Positions 26,306-34,588 of a stretch of 64,000 nucleotides of DNA are shown here, in pieces. Below the pieces are notes generated by a model that saw nothing but the letters and a program-made list of their open reading frames with translations, was not told where the DNA came from and made no database searches. Made by a program: the position numbers and the translations under genes. The DNA lies in NCBI RefSeq assembly GCF_000717025.1, contig NZ_JNXG01000015.1:124001-188000 (forward strand), written 5' to 3'. Source of the stretch: Streptomyces atroolivaceus (GTDB taxonomy: Bacteria; Actinomycetota; Actinomycetes; Streptomycetales; Streptomycetaceae). Within the stretch, counting starts at the first letter, position 1. Every line of letters begins with the position of its first letter.

Positions 26306-27241
26306 GTGCTCTTCCTCGACAGACGTACGACCGGCCCCCGCGGACGCAGAGCCCTGACGCGGTGGCGTTACCGGATCGCCGGACTGGCCGCCGCCGCACT
26401 GGCCGCGTCCCTCATCCAGGCCAACGCGGGCAACGCGGCCGCTGACCGCTCCACGCGCCCCGAGCCGAAGGCGGCCGCCGACGTGGTCCGGGTCGCCGAG
26501 TTCCTCGCCGAGTGCCCCTACACGCACCGGGCGCCCGACGACCCGATCGTGCTGCCCAACCTGCCCGGCGCCTCGCACATGCACAGCTTCTTCGGCAACG
26601 ACTCCACCAACGCCCATTCCGACCTGGCCTCGCTGGAGAGGGCCGGAACCAGTTGCTCACCGACGACCGACCTGTCCTCGTACTGGGTGCCCACGCTGTA
26701 CGACGGCGACAAGGCGGTGGAGCCGACCGGCACCACCTTCTACTACCTCGGCGAAGGGGTGCGGGACGACATCATCCGCACGATCAAGCCGCTCCCCCGC
26801 GGTCTGCGGATCGTCGCGGGCAACGCCAAGGCGGCCGGCCCCGGTGACAACACCATCTCCCGTTGGTCCTGCCTTCACCACGGCGAGGTCAACCCGTCCC
26901 ACGACTTCGTCAACTGCCCGGCGGGCTCGATGATGGAGAGCTACCTGGACTTCCCTCAGTGCTGGAACGGCAGGGACCTCGACTCGGCCGACCACAAGAG
27001 CCACATGGCGTACCCGGTGGCCGGCGCCTGCCCCTCGACCCATCCGGTCCCCGTACCCAAACTGCGCCAGGTCCTGCGCTATCCGGTCAACGGCGACCCT
27101 GCCCGCTTCCGGCTGGCCTCGGGGCGCGGCTACACGATGCACGGCGACTTCTTCAACGTGTGGCCCGAGGCGGAGATGGCGCAACGGGTGCGGGACTGCA
27201 TCAACGCCATCATCAAGTGCGGTGCGGACGGCACGCCCTGA
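26306..27241 (+). CDS. Secreted DUF1996 protein
   Basis: This 311-residue protein has a long signal peptide (Arg-rich start, then RIAGLAAAALAASLIQANAGNAAA) and a DUF1996 domain marked by SHMHSFFGND, CSPTTDLSSYWVPTLYDG and LDFPQCWNGRDLDSADHKSH. DUF1996 is common in fungal secreted proteins, often fused to carbohydrate- or cell-wall-binding modules, and in actinomycetes; its activity is unknown. GTG 26306 follows CAGGAG at short spacing. It has a near-consensus promoter with a LacI-type operator, so it is probably a tightly controlled, induced secreted protein tied to sugar or polymer use. A DUF305 lipoprotein gene follows. Confidence 0.88.
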   Translation: MLFLDRRTTGPRGRRALTRWRYRIAGLAAAALAASLIQANAGNAAADRSTRPEPKAAADVVRVAEFLAECPYTHRAPDDPIVLPNLPGASHMHSFFGNDSTNAHSDLASLERAGTSCSPTTDLSSYWVPTLYDGDKAVEPTGTTFYYLGEGVRDDIIRTIKPLPRGLRIVAGNAKAAGPGDNTISRWSCLHHGEVNPSHDFVNCPAGSMMESYLDFPQCWNGRDLDSADHKSHMAYPVAGACPSTHPVPVPKLRQVLRYPVNGDPARFRLASGRGYTMHGDFFNVWPEAEMAQRVRDCINAIIKCGADGTP

Positions 27242-27330
27242 CGGCTGACGTCTCGTCACCCGCACATCCACCGGCGCCTGCCCGGGTCTCCGCGGCCCGG
27301 GCAGGCCCCCCTCGCAAGGACATCCTGCCG

Positions 27331-27930
27331 ATGACGGCCCGTCGCACCGCAGCACTGCTGCTCCTGCTCACCGTCCTGACGTCGTGCGCCGAAGGAGGGC
27401 CACGGGCGACGGAAGCCGCTCCCACGCCGTCCCGCACGCCGACGGCCCCCGTCACGGATCTGACGGATTCCGCCTGGCTCCAGCTGATGATCCCGATGAA
27501 CGAGCAGGCCGTGATCCTGCTGGAACTCGCGGCGGAGAAGGCCACCGGCCCCCGCCTGCGGTCCTGGGCGAAGGGTCTGCGTGACGCCCAGGCCCTCGAA
27601 CTCACGACGCTGCGCAAGCTGCGGGACCGGATGGGGCTGCCGGACACCGACGTGCACAAGGGCCACGACATGCCCGGCATGGTGACGGCCGAGGACCTCG
27701 AAGACGCCCGTACGGCCGAGGGGGCCGCCTTCGACCGGCTGGTGGTGACGCGGATACTCGACCACCTGCGCCAGTCGGAGCGGGTCTCGCGCTCCCAGAC
27801 GGCGGCGGGCAGCCGGGCGGACGCGAAGGCGCGGGCGCGGGCGCTCGTCACCGCACGCGGGGAACAGCTGGCCGTCCTGACGGCGTTGTATCCGGGCAAG
27901 GCCGCTGACGTGCCGGAACCCTTCGCGTGA
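27331..27930 (+). CDS. DUF305 lipoprotein with altered histidine motifs
   Basis: This 199-residue protein has a signal peptide ending in the lipobox LTSC (Cys19) and a ferritin-like DUF305 domain. DUF305 proteins usually carry MIPHHxQA and a second HHxxA helix thought to bind metal. Here the first is MIPMNEQA and the second is ILDHLRQSERV, so the His pairs are mostly lost, while the central GHDMPGM is kept. It may therefore have lost metal binding. ATG 27331 follows CAAGGA. It lies between the DUF1996 gene and the LacI gene on the same strand. Confidence 0.88.
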   Translation: MTARRTAALLLLLTVLTSCAEGGPRATEAAPTPSRTPTAPVTDLTDSAWLQLMIPMNEQAVILLELAAEKATGPRLRSWAKGLRDAQALELTTLRKLRDRMGLPDTDVHKGHDMPGMVTAEDLEDARTAEGAAFDRLVVTRILDHLRQSERVSRSQTAAGSRADAKARARALVTARGEQLAVLTALYPGKAADVPEPFA

Positions 27931-27958
27931 CGCTCGGATCACCCGGTATAAAGACTCC

Positions 27959-29014
27959 ATGACTGCCGACGTTTCGCCGCCCGTACGCCCCGCCACCTTG
28001 GAGGACGTGGCCGCGGTGGCGGGCGTCTCCCGGGCCACCGTGTCCCGTGTGATCAACGGTGCGACCACGGTGGACCCGGCACTGCGGCGGGTCGTGGAGA
28101 AGGCGGTGGCCACCACGGGCTACGTACCCAATCGGGCCGCGCGTTCGCTGGTGACCAGGCGGACGGATTCCATCGCGCTGGTGGTGTCGGAGCGTGAACG
28201 GCGCCCGGTGTCCGAGCCGTTCATCGGCCGGATGTTCTCCGACCCGCACTTCGGGCGCGTGGTCGCCGGACTGCTGGAGGTACTGCGGCCCGCCGGCATC
28301 CAGATGGTGCTGATGCTCGCCGACGACGAGGCCTCCCGCAACCAGCTCCTGTCGTATCTGCGCCAGGGGCATGTGGACGGGGTGGTGCTGATCTCCTCCC
28401 ACGCAGACGACCCGCTGCCCGGCCTGCTCCATGACACCCGGCTGCCCGCCGTACTGGCGGGCCGCCCCCGTCGGCCCTCGCCGCTCACCTATGTCGAGGC
28501 GGACCAGCGCGCCGGGGCCCAGATGGCGGCCGACCATCTCGCCGCCCTGGGGCGACGGCGCGTCGGAACGGTCGCGGGCCCGCAGGACACTCCTGCGGGG
28601 CAGGTACGTCTGACCGGCTTCGTGGACGCGCTGGAGCAGCACGGCATCGGGGACGTGGTGACCGCGGAGGGGGACTTCACCCATGCGGGCGGGGCTTCGG
28701 CGATGCGGCAGCTGCTGCGGGAACGGCCGGACCTGGACGCGGTGTTCATCGCCTCGGACCTGATGGCGCTGGGGGCGCTGCCCGTGCTGCAGCGGGCGGG
28801 CAGGGAGGTGCCCGGAGATGTGGCGGTGGTGGGTTTCGACGACAGCAACGCGGCGTTGGCCTGCGATCCCCCGCTGACGACCGTGCGTCAGCCGGTGGAG
28901 GAGATGGCGGCCGAGATGGCCCGGCTCCTCCTGAAGCAGATCGGCAAACCGGGCGACGGCCCCGCACCGTCCGTGGTCTTCCATCCGACGCTGGTCCGGC
29001 GCGAATCCGCCTGA
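27959..29014 (+). CDS. LacI-family transcriptional regulator
   Basis: This 351-residue repressor has the N-terminal LacI helix-turn-helix and hinge (TLEDVAAVAGVSRATVSRVI, residues 13-32, then GYVPNRAARSLVTRRT) and a periplasmic-binding-type core with FIASDLMALGAL and VPGDVAVVGFDDS. The ligand is probably a sugar. It follows the DUF305 gene by 28 nt. The nearest matching operators are the palindromes at 26127 and 26236, so regulation of the DUF1996/DUF305 genes is likely but inferred; no sugar-use genes are adjacent. Confidence 0.92.
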   Translation: MTADVSPPVRPATLEDVAAVAGVSRATVSRVINGATTVDPALRRVVEKAVATTGYVPNRAARSLVTRRTDSIALVVSERERRPVSEPFIGRMFSDPHFGRVVAGLLEVLRPAGIQMVLMLADDEASRNQLLSYLRQGHVDGVVLISSHADDPLPGLLHDTRLPAVLAGRPRRPSPLTYVEADQRAGAQMAADHLAALGRRRVGTVAGPQDTPAGQVRLTGFVDALEQHGIGDVVTAEGDFTHAGGASAMRQLLRERPDLDAVFIASDLMALGALPVLQRAGREVPGDVAVVGFDDSNAALACDPPLTTVRQPVEEMAAEMARLLLKQIGKPGDGPAPSVVFHPTLVRRESA

Positions 29015-29036
29015 CACCGAGGTCCTCCGGGCCGTT

Positions 29037-31430
29037 TCATCCGCGAGCGCCGGGTACTGCGTCGTCGGGCCCCGGTACGGCGGGGAAGGGCTCGACCGCA
29101 CGGACGGGACCCCCGGTCCGGCCCGCGTCATCGGCGCCGACGGGGCCGTCGGCACGGTCGGGAGTGCCGGCGCCCGCCGGGACATCGGAGCGTGCGGGGG
29201 CGGGGACATCGGAGCGTGTACCCGCCGGGACTTCGGAGCGTGCGGGGGCGGGGACATCCGCGCCCGCCTGCCCGCCCGGGAACGGTTCGTCCACCCGTAC
29301 CGCCCCGGCGAAGCCCTCCTGCCGCAGCGGCACCTGTGGGCCGGAGAGCTCTCTCAGCCAGCGGGCCAGCACCCGGTGCACGGCCTCCGCCCCCACCGGA
29401 CCGGCCGGAGGCACCCCCACCGGAACGGCCGGGGACTCTCCCCGGGGGGTGTCCGCCGCCACTGCGTCGAGGGGATCCGTCAGCGTGCGCGGCCACAGCA
29501 GGAACGGCCGCGACTGTTCGCCGCCGAGCCCGCCGTGCGAGCCGATCTGCTCCTCGAAGGCGTGCACGCGACCGGTCTCGGGGTCGTACATCGAGTTGAC
29601 CATGACATCCGCGACATGCGGGAATCCGTCGGTCCGCCGCACGGCGTCCGCCGCGCCGGCCCCGAACACGGCGATCGGCCCTTCCCCGTCCTTCAGCTCC
29701 GCCACCGGGATCTCCGCCCCGCCGCGGCCGAGCACCACCGACCCGTGCTTCTGGCTGCGTACGAGCAGGAAGCCGATTCCCGGATGGGCGGCGAGCGTGC
29801 TGAGCAGCGCGGGATAGCGGCGGTCGAGCTGCTCGCGCGAGGCCCTGCCCTCTATGTCCGGGAACGACAGCAGCCCGAGGTTTCCTGAGGCGAGCACGAC
29901 CGGGTCGGAGGACTTGGCGGGGTGCTCCGCCTCCTGCTCCCCGGCGACCGGCCTGTGCAGGGCGATGCGTACCGCGTCGCGAGCCTCCGACGCGCTGCGG
30001 GTGCGCTGCGCCCGCCGGGGTACCGGCAGCCCGCAGCCGGCCCGCACGAGGTCCTTCAGCGTGAGGCCGTACCGCCCGGCGAAGGTCTCACCCGGGCTCT
30101 GACCGTGGTCGGACAGCAGCACGATCCGGTAGTCGCGCGGCGTGTGGTCCGCGATCTTCATGATGAGGCCCAGGGAGCGGTCGAGCCGTGCGAGGACCTT
30201 CTCCGCGTCCCTGCTGTGCGGCCCCGAGTGGTGGGCCACCTCGTCGTAGGCGACCAGGTCGGCGTAGACCGCCGTGCGTCCTGCGAACATGTCGCCGATC
30301 ACCGCGGCGACCACCACATCGCGTTCCACGACGGTCGCGAACGCCCTGATGAAGGGGTACAGCCCGCCCCGGCCGACCCGGGGCGACTCCTTCCGCGCCC
30401 GTGCCCGGACGGACTGGCCGATCTCACGCACCACCTCCGCGACGAAGGACAGGGCTGTGCGGACGGCGTTGGCCGGGTCGGAGAAGTAGGCGAAGTAGCC
30501 GGCGCGTGAGCGGCGTCCCTTGCCGAGTCTGGCGGCCATCGACAGGACCAGGGCGAGCTGGTCCGCGCCGCCGCTGAAGAGGTTGCCCCGGCTCGCGCCG
30601 TCGACGGTGAGCAGGCCGCCGTCATGGGTGCGGGCGATGGCCCTGCGCTGGAGTTCGAGGGCGCTCGCCGGTCTGCTGGAGACCATGACGGTGCCGGTCT
30701 CCTTCTCGAACCAGCGGAAGGCCGGCACGTCGAAGTTGGTTCCGTGCAGGATGCCGAGCTGGCTGGCGCCGGTCTGGCTGGACCAGTCGGTGGTCCACGG
30801 AGTGAGACGGTGGCCCGCCTCGTCGGCGAGCAGACCGGCCACGGTCGGCATGAGTCCGTCGGCCGCCGCCTTCTCGAGGACGTCGTGGCCGACACCGTCG
30901 AGCTGGACGAAGACGATTCCGGGCGGGCCGGCGCGCCCCCGGTCCGCGCTCAGCGGCGTACCGCTGCGTCTGCGGCGCCGGTCGGCGAGGCGGGAGAGTC
31001 TGCGCCGGTAGGCGTCGTCGTCGCGCACCGCGAGGGCGGTGGAGGTCGCGGAGGCGACGGCGGACATGACGGCCGCCACGACGACGGCGGTCTCGGGGTT
31101 CGCGTCGCCGCGCCCGTCCGGGATGAGACGCAGGGCGATCAGCAGCAACGAGCCGTTGAGGAAGAAGACCAGGGCGCCCAGCACCAGCGCGGGCACGATG
31201 AGCAGCGCTCTGACGAGCACGGGCCACACCAGGGCGGAGAGCAGGCCGAACGCCCCGGCACCCCAGGCCGCGGTGAAGGCGGTCCTCGTGACGGTGTCGC
31301 CGTCGTCGGCCTGGAGCTGGAAGTCGGGCAGGATCCCCGCCATTGCCAGCATGGTGAGGCTGGAGACGGCCCACACCGAGATCACGCGTATGAGGGTTCC
31401 CCCCGCCGTACGCCATCGCCCGTCACTCAC
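29037..31430 (-). CDS. Holin-like membrane domain fused to an alkaline-phosphatase-superfamily phosphodiesterase
   Basis: This 797-residue protein has four or so N-terminal membrane helices (residues about 10-140; phage_holin_4_2-like LTMLAMAGILPDF and LVWPVLVRALLIVPALVLG) followed by a phosphodiesterase/nucleotide-pyrophosphatase-like domain: metal motif FVQLDGVGHDVLEKA, the nucleophile region TDWSSQTGASQLGILHG, YDEVAHHSGPHSRDA and LLSDHGQSPG. The C-terminal 100 residues are Pro/Ala-rich, with a repeated unit related to SDVPAPARSEVPAG. GTG 31430 is preferred (GAGGTGG upstream) over GTG 31445. The enzyme part is probably extracytoplasmic or membrane-associated; substrate unknown. Confidence 0.85.
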   Translation of the reverse strand: MSDGRWRTAGGTLIRVISVWAVSSLTMLAMAGILPDFQLQADDGDTVTRTAFTAAWGAGAFGLLSALVWPVLVRALLIVPALVLGALVFFLNGSLLLIALRLIPDGRGDANPETAVVVAAVMSAVASATSTALAVRDDDAYRRRLSRLADRRRRRSGTPLSADRGRAGPPGIVFVQLDGVGHDVLEKAAADGLMPTVAGLLADEAGHRLTPWTTDWSSQTGASQLGILHGTNFDVPAFRWFEKETGTVMVSSRPASALELQRRAIARTHDGGLLTVDGASRGNLFSGGADQLALVLSMAARLGKGRRSRAGYFAYFSDPANAVRTALSFVAEVVREIGQSVRARARKESPRVGRGGLYPFIRAFATVVERDVVVAAVIGDMFAGRTAVYADLVAYDEVAHHSGPHSRDAEKVLARLDRSLGLIMKIADHTPRDYRIVLLSDHGQSPGETFAGRYGLTLKDLVRAGCGLPVPRRAQRTRSASEARDAVRIALHRPVAGEQEAEHPAKSSDPVVLASGNLGLLSFPDIEGRASREQLDRRYPALLSTLAAHPGIGFLLVRSQKHGSVVLGRGGAEIPVAELKDGEGPIAVFGAGAADAVRRTDGFPHVADVMVNSMYDPETGRVHAFEEQIGSHGGLGGEQSRPFLLWPRTLTDPLDAVAADTPRGESPAVPVGVPPAGPVGAEAVHRVLARWLRELSGPQVPLRQEGFAGAVRVDEPFPGGQAGADVPAPARSEVPAGTRSDVPAPARSDVPAGAGTPDRADGPVGADDAGRTGGPVRAVEPFPAVPGPDDAVPGARG

Positions 31431-31533
31431 GCCGTTCCACCTCACGTCCGGGCCCGGTGTTCGTCATGGGCCCGCACCAAGCCTGTCACAGCCCTTCCAG
31501 GCGCTTTCCCGGCCCCCGGGCCCTCTCCGGGAA

Positions 31534-31950
31534 TCAGCAGCCGTCGTACCCCGCGGTGGGCATGGAGAGCCGGCGGTGGACGCTTGCCTTGGTGCGCGCG
31601 GTGTAGACGGGCTCCTCCAGGCCGGCGAACTCCAGCCGTGCACCCCGCCGCTCGCACTCCGCCTCGAAGTCCGCCACCGAGACGAGCGCCCGCGCGAGCA
31701 CCCGGTCGTTGGGCGCCACGAACAGCTCGACCTGCCCGTCCTCGGCGCCGGCCCACAGGGCACGGTGATCGGGGCGGAGCCCGTAGACGCGGAGCTGGCG
31801 GGTGACGACGTACCCCTGCGCGGCGGCCCAGCGGGCGCACATGGCGTGCTGGCTGCGGGTGTCGACGAGGAACGGGTCGCCGTCGAGCTCTTCCAGCGGT
31901 GTGAGACTGGCGATGGCCGCCACCCGTACGTCTTCGTTGACGTCGCCCAT
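31534..31950 (-). CDS. Hypothetical protein with a resolvase-like sequence pattern
   Basis: This 138-residue protein was not recognised by family. Residues 25-110 resemble a serine-recombinase catalytic fold: RSQHAMCARWAAAQGYVVTR, then YGLRPDHRALW, VELFVAPNDRVLARALVSV and FEAECERRGARLEF match in spacing the S..Q...C..A...GY / GlR.DR..l / l.v...DRLaR / l...G..l pattern. The catalytic-serine strand near the N terminus (VAAIASLTPLEE) is degenerate and there is no DNA-binding domain, so it is not an active recombinase. ATG 31950 is preceded by a G-rich stretch; ATG 31968 is possible. It sits between the holin-fusion gene and a divergent hydrolase. Confidence 0.65.
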   Translation of the reverse strand: MGDVNEDVRVAAIASLTPLEELDGDPFLVDTRSQHAMCARWAAAQGYVVTRQLRVYGLRPDHRALWAGAEDGQVELFVAPNDRVLARALVSVADFEAECERRGARLEFAGLEEPVYTARTKASVHRRLSMPTAGYDGC

Positions 31951-32129
31951 GAACGGATCCCCCCGCACTCGGATGCTGGCCCCGACCCTACCCCTGCCGG
32001 CCCCCTCCGTGACAGTCCGTAACCGTGCCGGTACGGGCGTGGGGGCGCACTGCGGCGTGGGAGGGGCGCGGAGCGCCTACCCTCGTACGCGTACGGGGTC
32101 GACGGGGGCATTGACGAGGAGGCGGGGCG

Positions 32130-32906
32130 GTGGAGGTCACCTGGTGGGGTCATGCCACCTGCACGATCGAGGACACCGGGGTCCGGGTGCTGACCGACCC
32201 GCTGTTCGCGCGGCGCTTCGCGCATCTGCGACGCCGCCGGGGTGACGTCCCACCGCCGGAGGCAGCGGTCGCCGACGCCGTCCTGATCTCCCACCTGCAC
32301 TCCGACCACCTGCATCTCCCCTCCCTGGCCCGGCTCGCCCCCGGCAGCCTGCTGATCGTGCCCCGGGGCAGCCTCAGGGCAGTCCCGGGGCTCCGGCTGC
32401 TGCGGCGGGCGCGCGGGCTGCGGATCGCCGAAGTCACCCCCGGGGACGTGGTGCGGGTCGGCGAGGTCCTGATCCGCGCGGTTCCCGCCCTGCACGACGG
32501 CCGTCGACTGCCGCTCGGGCCGCACCGGGTCCCCGCCCTCGGGTACGTCGTCGAAGGGGAGGCCCGCACCTACTTCGCCGGGGACACCGGGCTGTTCGAC
32601 GACATGGCCGATGCGGTGGGGCCGGTGGAGGTGGCGCTCCTGCCGGTCGGCGGCTGGGGGCCGAATCTGGGCCCCCACCATCTGGACGCGGCACGCGCCG
32701 CGCAGGTGCTGACGCTGCTGAAGCCGCAGTCCGCGGTGCCGGTCCACTACGGCACGTACTGGCCGATCGGGATGGACGGGGTCCGGCCGCACGAGTTCCA
32801 CGCGCCGGGCGACGAATTCGTGCGGCACGCGGCGCGGGTGGCACCGGAAGTGGCGGTGCACCGGCTGGGGCACGGCGAGCATGTGAGGCCGGAGGCCCGT
32901 AGGTGA
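32130..32906 (+). CDS. Metallo-beta-lactamase-fold hydrolase (lactonase-like)
   Basis: This 258-residue protein has the MBL-fold beginning TWWGHATCTIEDTG, metal motif SHLHSDHLHLPSL (HxHxDH), FAGDTGLFDDM and a final HYGTYWP metal His. It belongs to the UlaG/RomA-like group (beta-lactamase_2). GTG 32130 follows GAGGAGG. The stop overlaps the start of the DedA gene, so the two are an operon. Substrate unknown. Another member of this fold lies close by on the other strand. Confidence 0.9.
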   Translation: MEVTWWGHATCTIEDTGVRVLTDPLFARRFAHLRRRRGDVPPPEAAVADAVLISHLHSDHLHLPSLARLAPGSLLIVPRGSLRAVPGLRLLRRARGLRIAEVTPGDVVRVGEVLIRAVPALHDGRRLPLGPHRVPALGYVVEGEARTYFAGDTGLFDDMADAVGPVEVALLPVGGWGPNLGPHHLDAARAAQVLTLLKPQSAVPVHYGTYWPIGMDGVRPHEFHAPGDEFVRHAARVAPEVAVHRLGHGEHVRPEARR

Positions 32907-33523
32907 TAGAGGAAGTACTGCGGCAGCTGCCGACGGAGTCGACGCAGCAGGCCGTTGCCTACCCGTCGTTGTTCCTGCTCGTGGCTCTGGGGTCACTGGT
33001 GCCGGTGGTGCCGACGGGAGTGCTGGTGAGTTCGGTGGCCGTGGTGACGTTGCACCAGACGTCACCGTTCGCCCTGCTCATCGTGTTCGCCGTGGCGTCG
33101 GGCGCTGCGTTCCTCGGGGACATATGCCTGTACTGGCTCGGAAAGCGCGGGGTGGCGTCCAGTCACGGTTCGAAGTGGCTGGAGGCGATCACCAGCCGGG
33201 CCGCTCCGGAGCGGCTCGCGCAGGCGCAGGAGAAGCTGGACGAGCACGGCACGGTGGTGCTGGTGCTGTCCCGCCTGGTGCCTGCGGGGCGCATACCCGT
33301 GATGCTGGCCTGTCTGCTCGGCCGGATGCCGCTGCGGCAGTTCGCCCGGGGTGATGTGCCCGCGTGTCTGGCCTGGGCGGCGACGTACCAGCTGATCGGG
33401 ATCCTGGGCGGTTCGCTGTTCCACGAGCCGTGGGAAGGCGTGCTCGCGGCGGTCGCGCTGACGCTGCTCGTCAGTGGGACGCCCGCGCTCTGGCGGCGGC
33501 TGCGGGCCTGTGTGGCCGGCTGA
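32903..33523 (+). CDS. DedA-family membrane protein
   Basis: This 206-residue membrane protein has the DedA/SNARE-associated family pattern: several hydrophobic segments, GAAFLGDICLYWLGKRGV (the GD..Y.iGr motif), SRLVPAGRIPVMLACLLGRM (the R.iP..r motif) and a C-terminal TM. DedA proteins include lipid flippases and are needed for membrane homeostasis. GTG 32903 overlaps the upstream stop (GTGATAG), giving translational coupling with the MBL-fold hydrolase. Confidence 0.9.
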   Translation: MIEEVLRQLPTESTQQAVAYPSLFLLVALGSLVPVVPTGVLVSSVAVVTLHQTSPFALLIVFAVASGAAFLGDICLYWLGKRGVASSHGSKWLEAITSRAAPERLAQAQEKLDEHGTVVLVLSRLVPAGRIPVMLACLLGRMPLRQFARGDVPACLAWAATYQLIGILGGSLFHEPWEGVLAAVALTLLVSGTPALWRRLRACVAG

Positions 33524-33549
33524 GAGGCCGGTGGTCCGGCCGGACACGG

Positions 33550-34575
33550 TCAGGCTTCCAGGACGCGGGAGCCGCCGACCGGCAGGTCCCAGAGGTCGGC
33601 GCGCGGGAGTCCGGCCCGCTGCCAGGCCGTACGGAGCCGGGTCAGCGGTTCGAGCACCGGCTCGGCGGAGAGCAGGAACGTCGCCCAGTGCATGGGGGCC
33701 ATCGCGCGGGCACCGAGTTCCTCGTACGCCTGCACGGCCTCTTCGGGGTCGGTGTGCACGTCCGAGAGCCACCACCGCGGTTCGTACGCCCCGATCGGCA
33801 GCATGGCCAGGTCCAGGCCCGGATAGCGGCGGCCGATCTCCTTGAACCAGTGGCCGTAACCGGTGTCCCCGGCGAAGTAGAGCTGCCGTCCCCCCGCGTC
33901 ACCGATCACCCAGCCGCCCCACAGGGACCGGCAGGTGTCCAGGAGGGTGCGCTTGGACCAGTGGTGGGAGGGCACGAAGTCGAACCGGACCCCGCCCAGT
34001 TCCACCGACTCCCACCAGTCGAGCTCGGTGACGCAGGTGAAGCGGCGGCGCCGGCACCAGCGGCCGAGGCCGGCGGGGACGAGGAGCGGGGTGTCCCTGG
34101 GGAGCCTGCGGAGGGTGGGGGCGTCGAGGTGGTCGTAGTGGTTGTGGCTGATCAGGACGGCGTCGATGGCCGGCAGTTCCTCCCAGCGGACGCCGACCGG
34201 GGTGATCCGGGCCGGGGTGCCCAGGATGCGCCGGGACCAGACCGGGTCGGTGAGGACGGTGAGACCTCCGATGCGGACGACCCAGCTGGCATGTCCGGCC
34301 CAGGTGACGGCGGTCGTCCCGGGGCCGGCGGCGGGCAGCGGCCGGGGGGCGTACGGCAGCCGGTGGATGCCCCGGAGCCCCTCGGCGTTGGGGCGCAGGG
34401 CGCGCTCCCTGGCCAGACGAGTCATGCCCCTGACACCCGGGAGCGGCGCGGTGAGCCGGTCGGCGAAGCTGCGGGGCCAGGTCCGGTGCTCACCCAGGCG
34501 GCGCGGAGCGGCGACGGGACGGCCTGTGGGCGCGCGGCCGGGTCCGGCGAACGGACGCTCGGTCTGTTCCGTCAT
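33550..34575 (-). CDS. Metallo-beta-lactamase-fold hydrolase (NAPE-PLD/lipoprotein-like)
   Basis: This 341-residue protein has ITWAGHASW-like entry (VTWAGHASWVVRIGGLTVLTDP), metal motif ISHNHYDHLD, SHHWSKRTLLDT with extra His, and FAGDTGYGHWFKEIG and MAPMHWATF late metal sites. This matches the NAPE-phospholipase-D-like branch of the fold, so a phospholipid or related phosphodiester substrate is possible. The N-terminal 80 residues are Arg/Pro-rich. ATG 34575 follows AGGAG. The upstream aminotransferase-like gene ends only 13 nt before it on the same strand, so they form an operon. Confidence 0.9.
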   Translation of the reverse strand: MTEQTERPFAGPGRAPTGRPVAAPRRLGEHRTWPRSFADRLTAPLPGVRGMTRLARERALRPNAEGLRGIHRLPYAPRPLPAAGPGTTAVTWAGHASWVVRIGGLTVLTDPVWSRRILGTPARITPVGVRWEELPAIDAVLISHNHYDHLDAPTLRRLPRDTPLLVPAGLGRWCRRRRFTCVTELDWWESVELGGVRFDFVPSHHWSKRTLLDTCRSLWGGWVIGDAGGRQLYFAGDTGYGHWFKEIGRRYPGLDLAMLPIGAYEPRWWLSDVHTDPEEAVQAYEELGARAMAPMHWATFLLSAEPVLEPLTRLRTAWQRAGLPRADLWDLPVGGSRVLEA

Positions 34576-34588
34576 CGAGAGGCTCCTG

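Noticed and set aside
29160..29275. Short near-repeats that could suggest a CRISPR array or minisatellite
   Set aside because: The units are about 30 nt, in frame with the coding sequence and encode SDVPAPAR-type repeats; there are no unique spacers.
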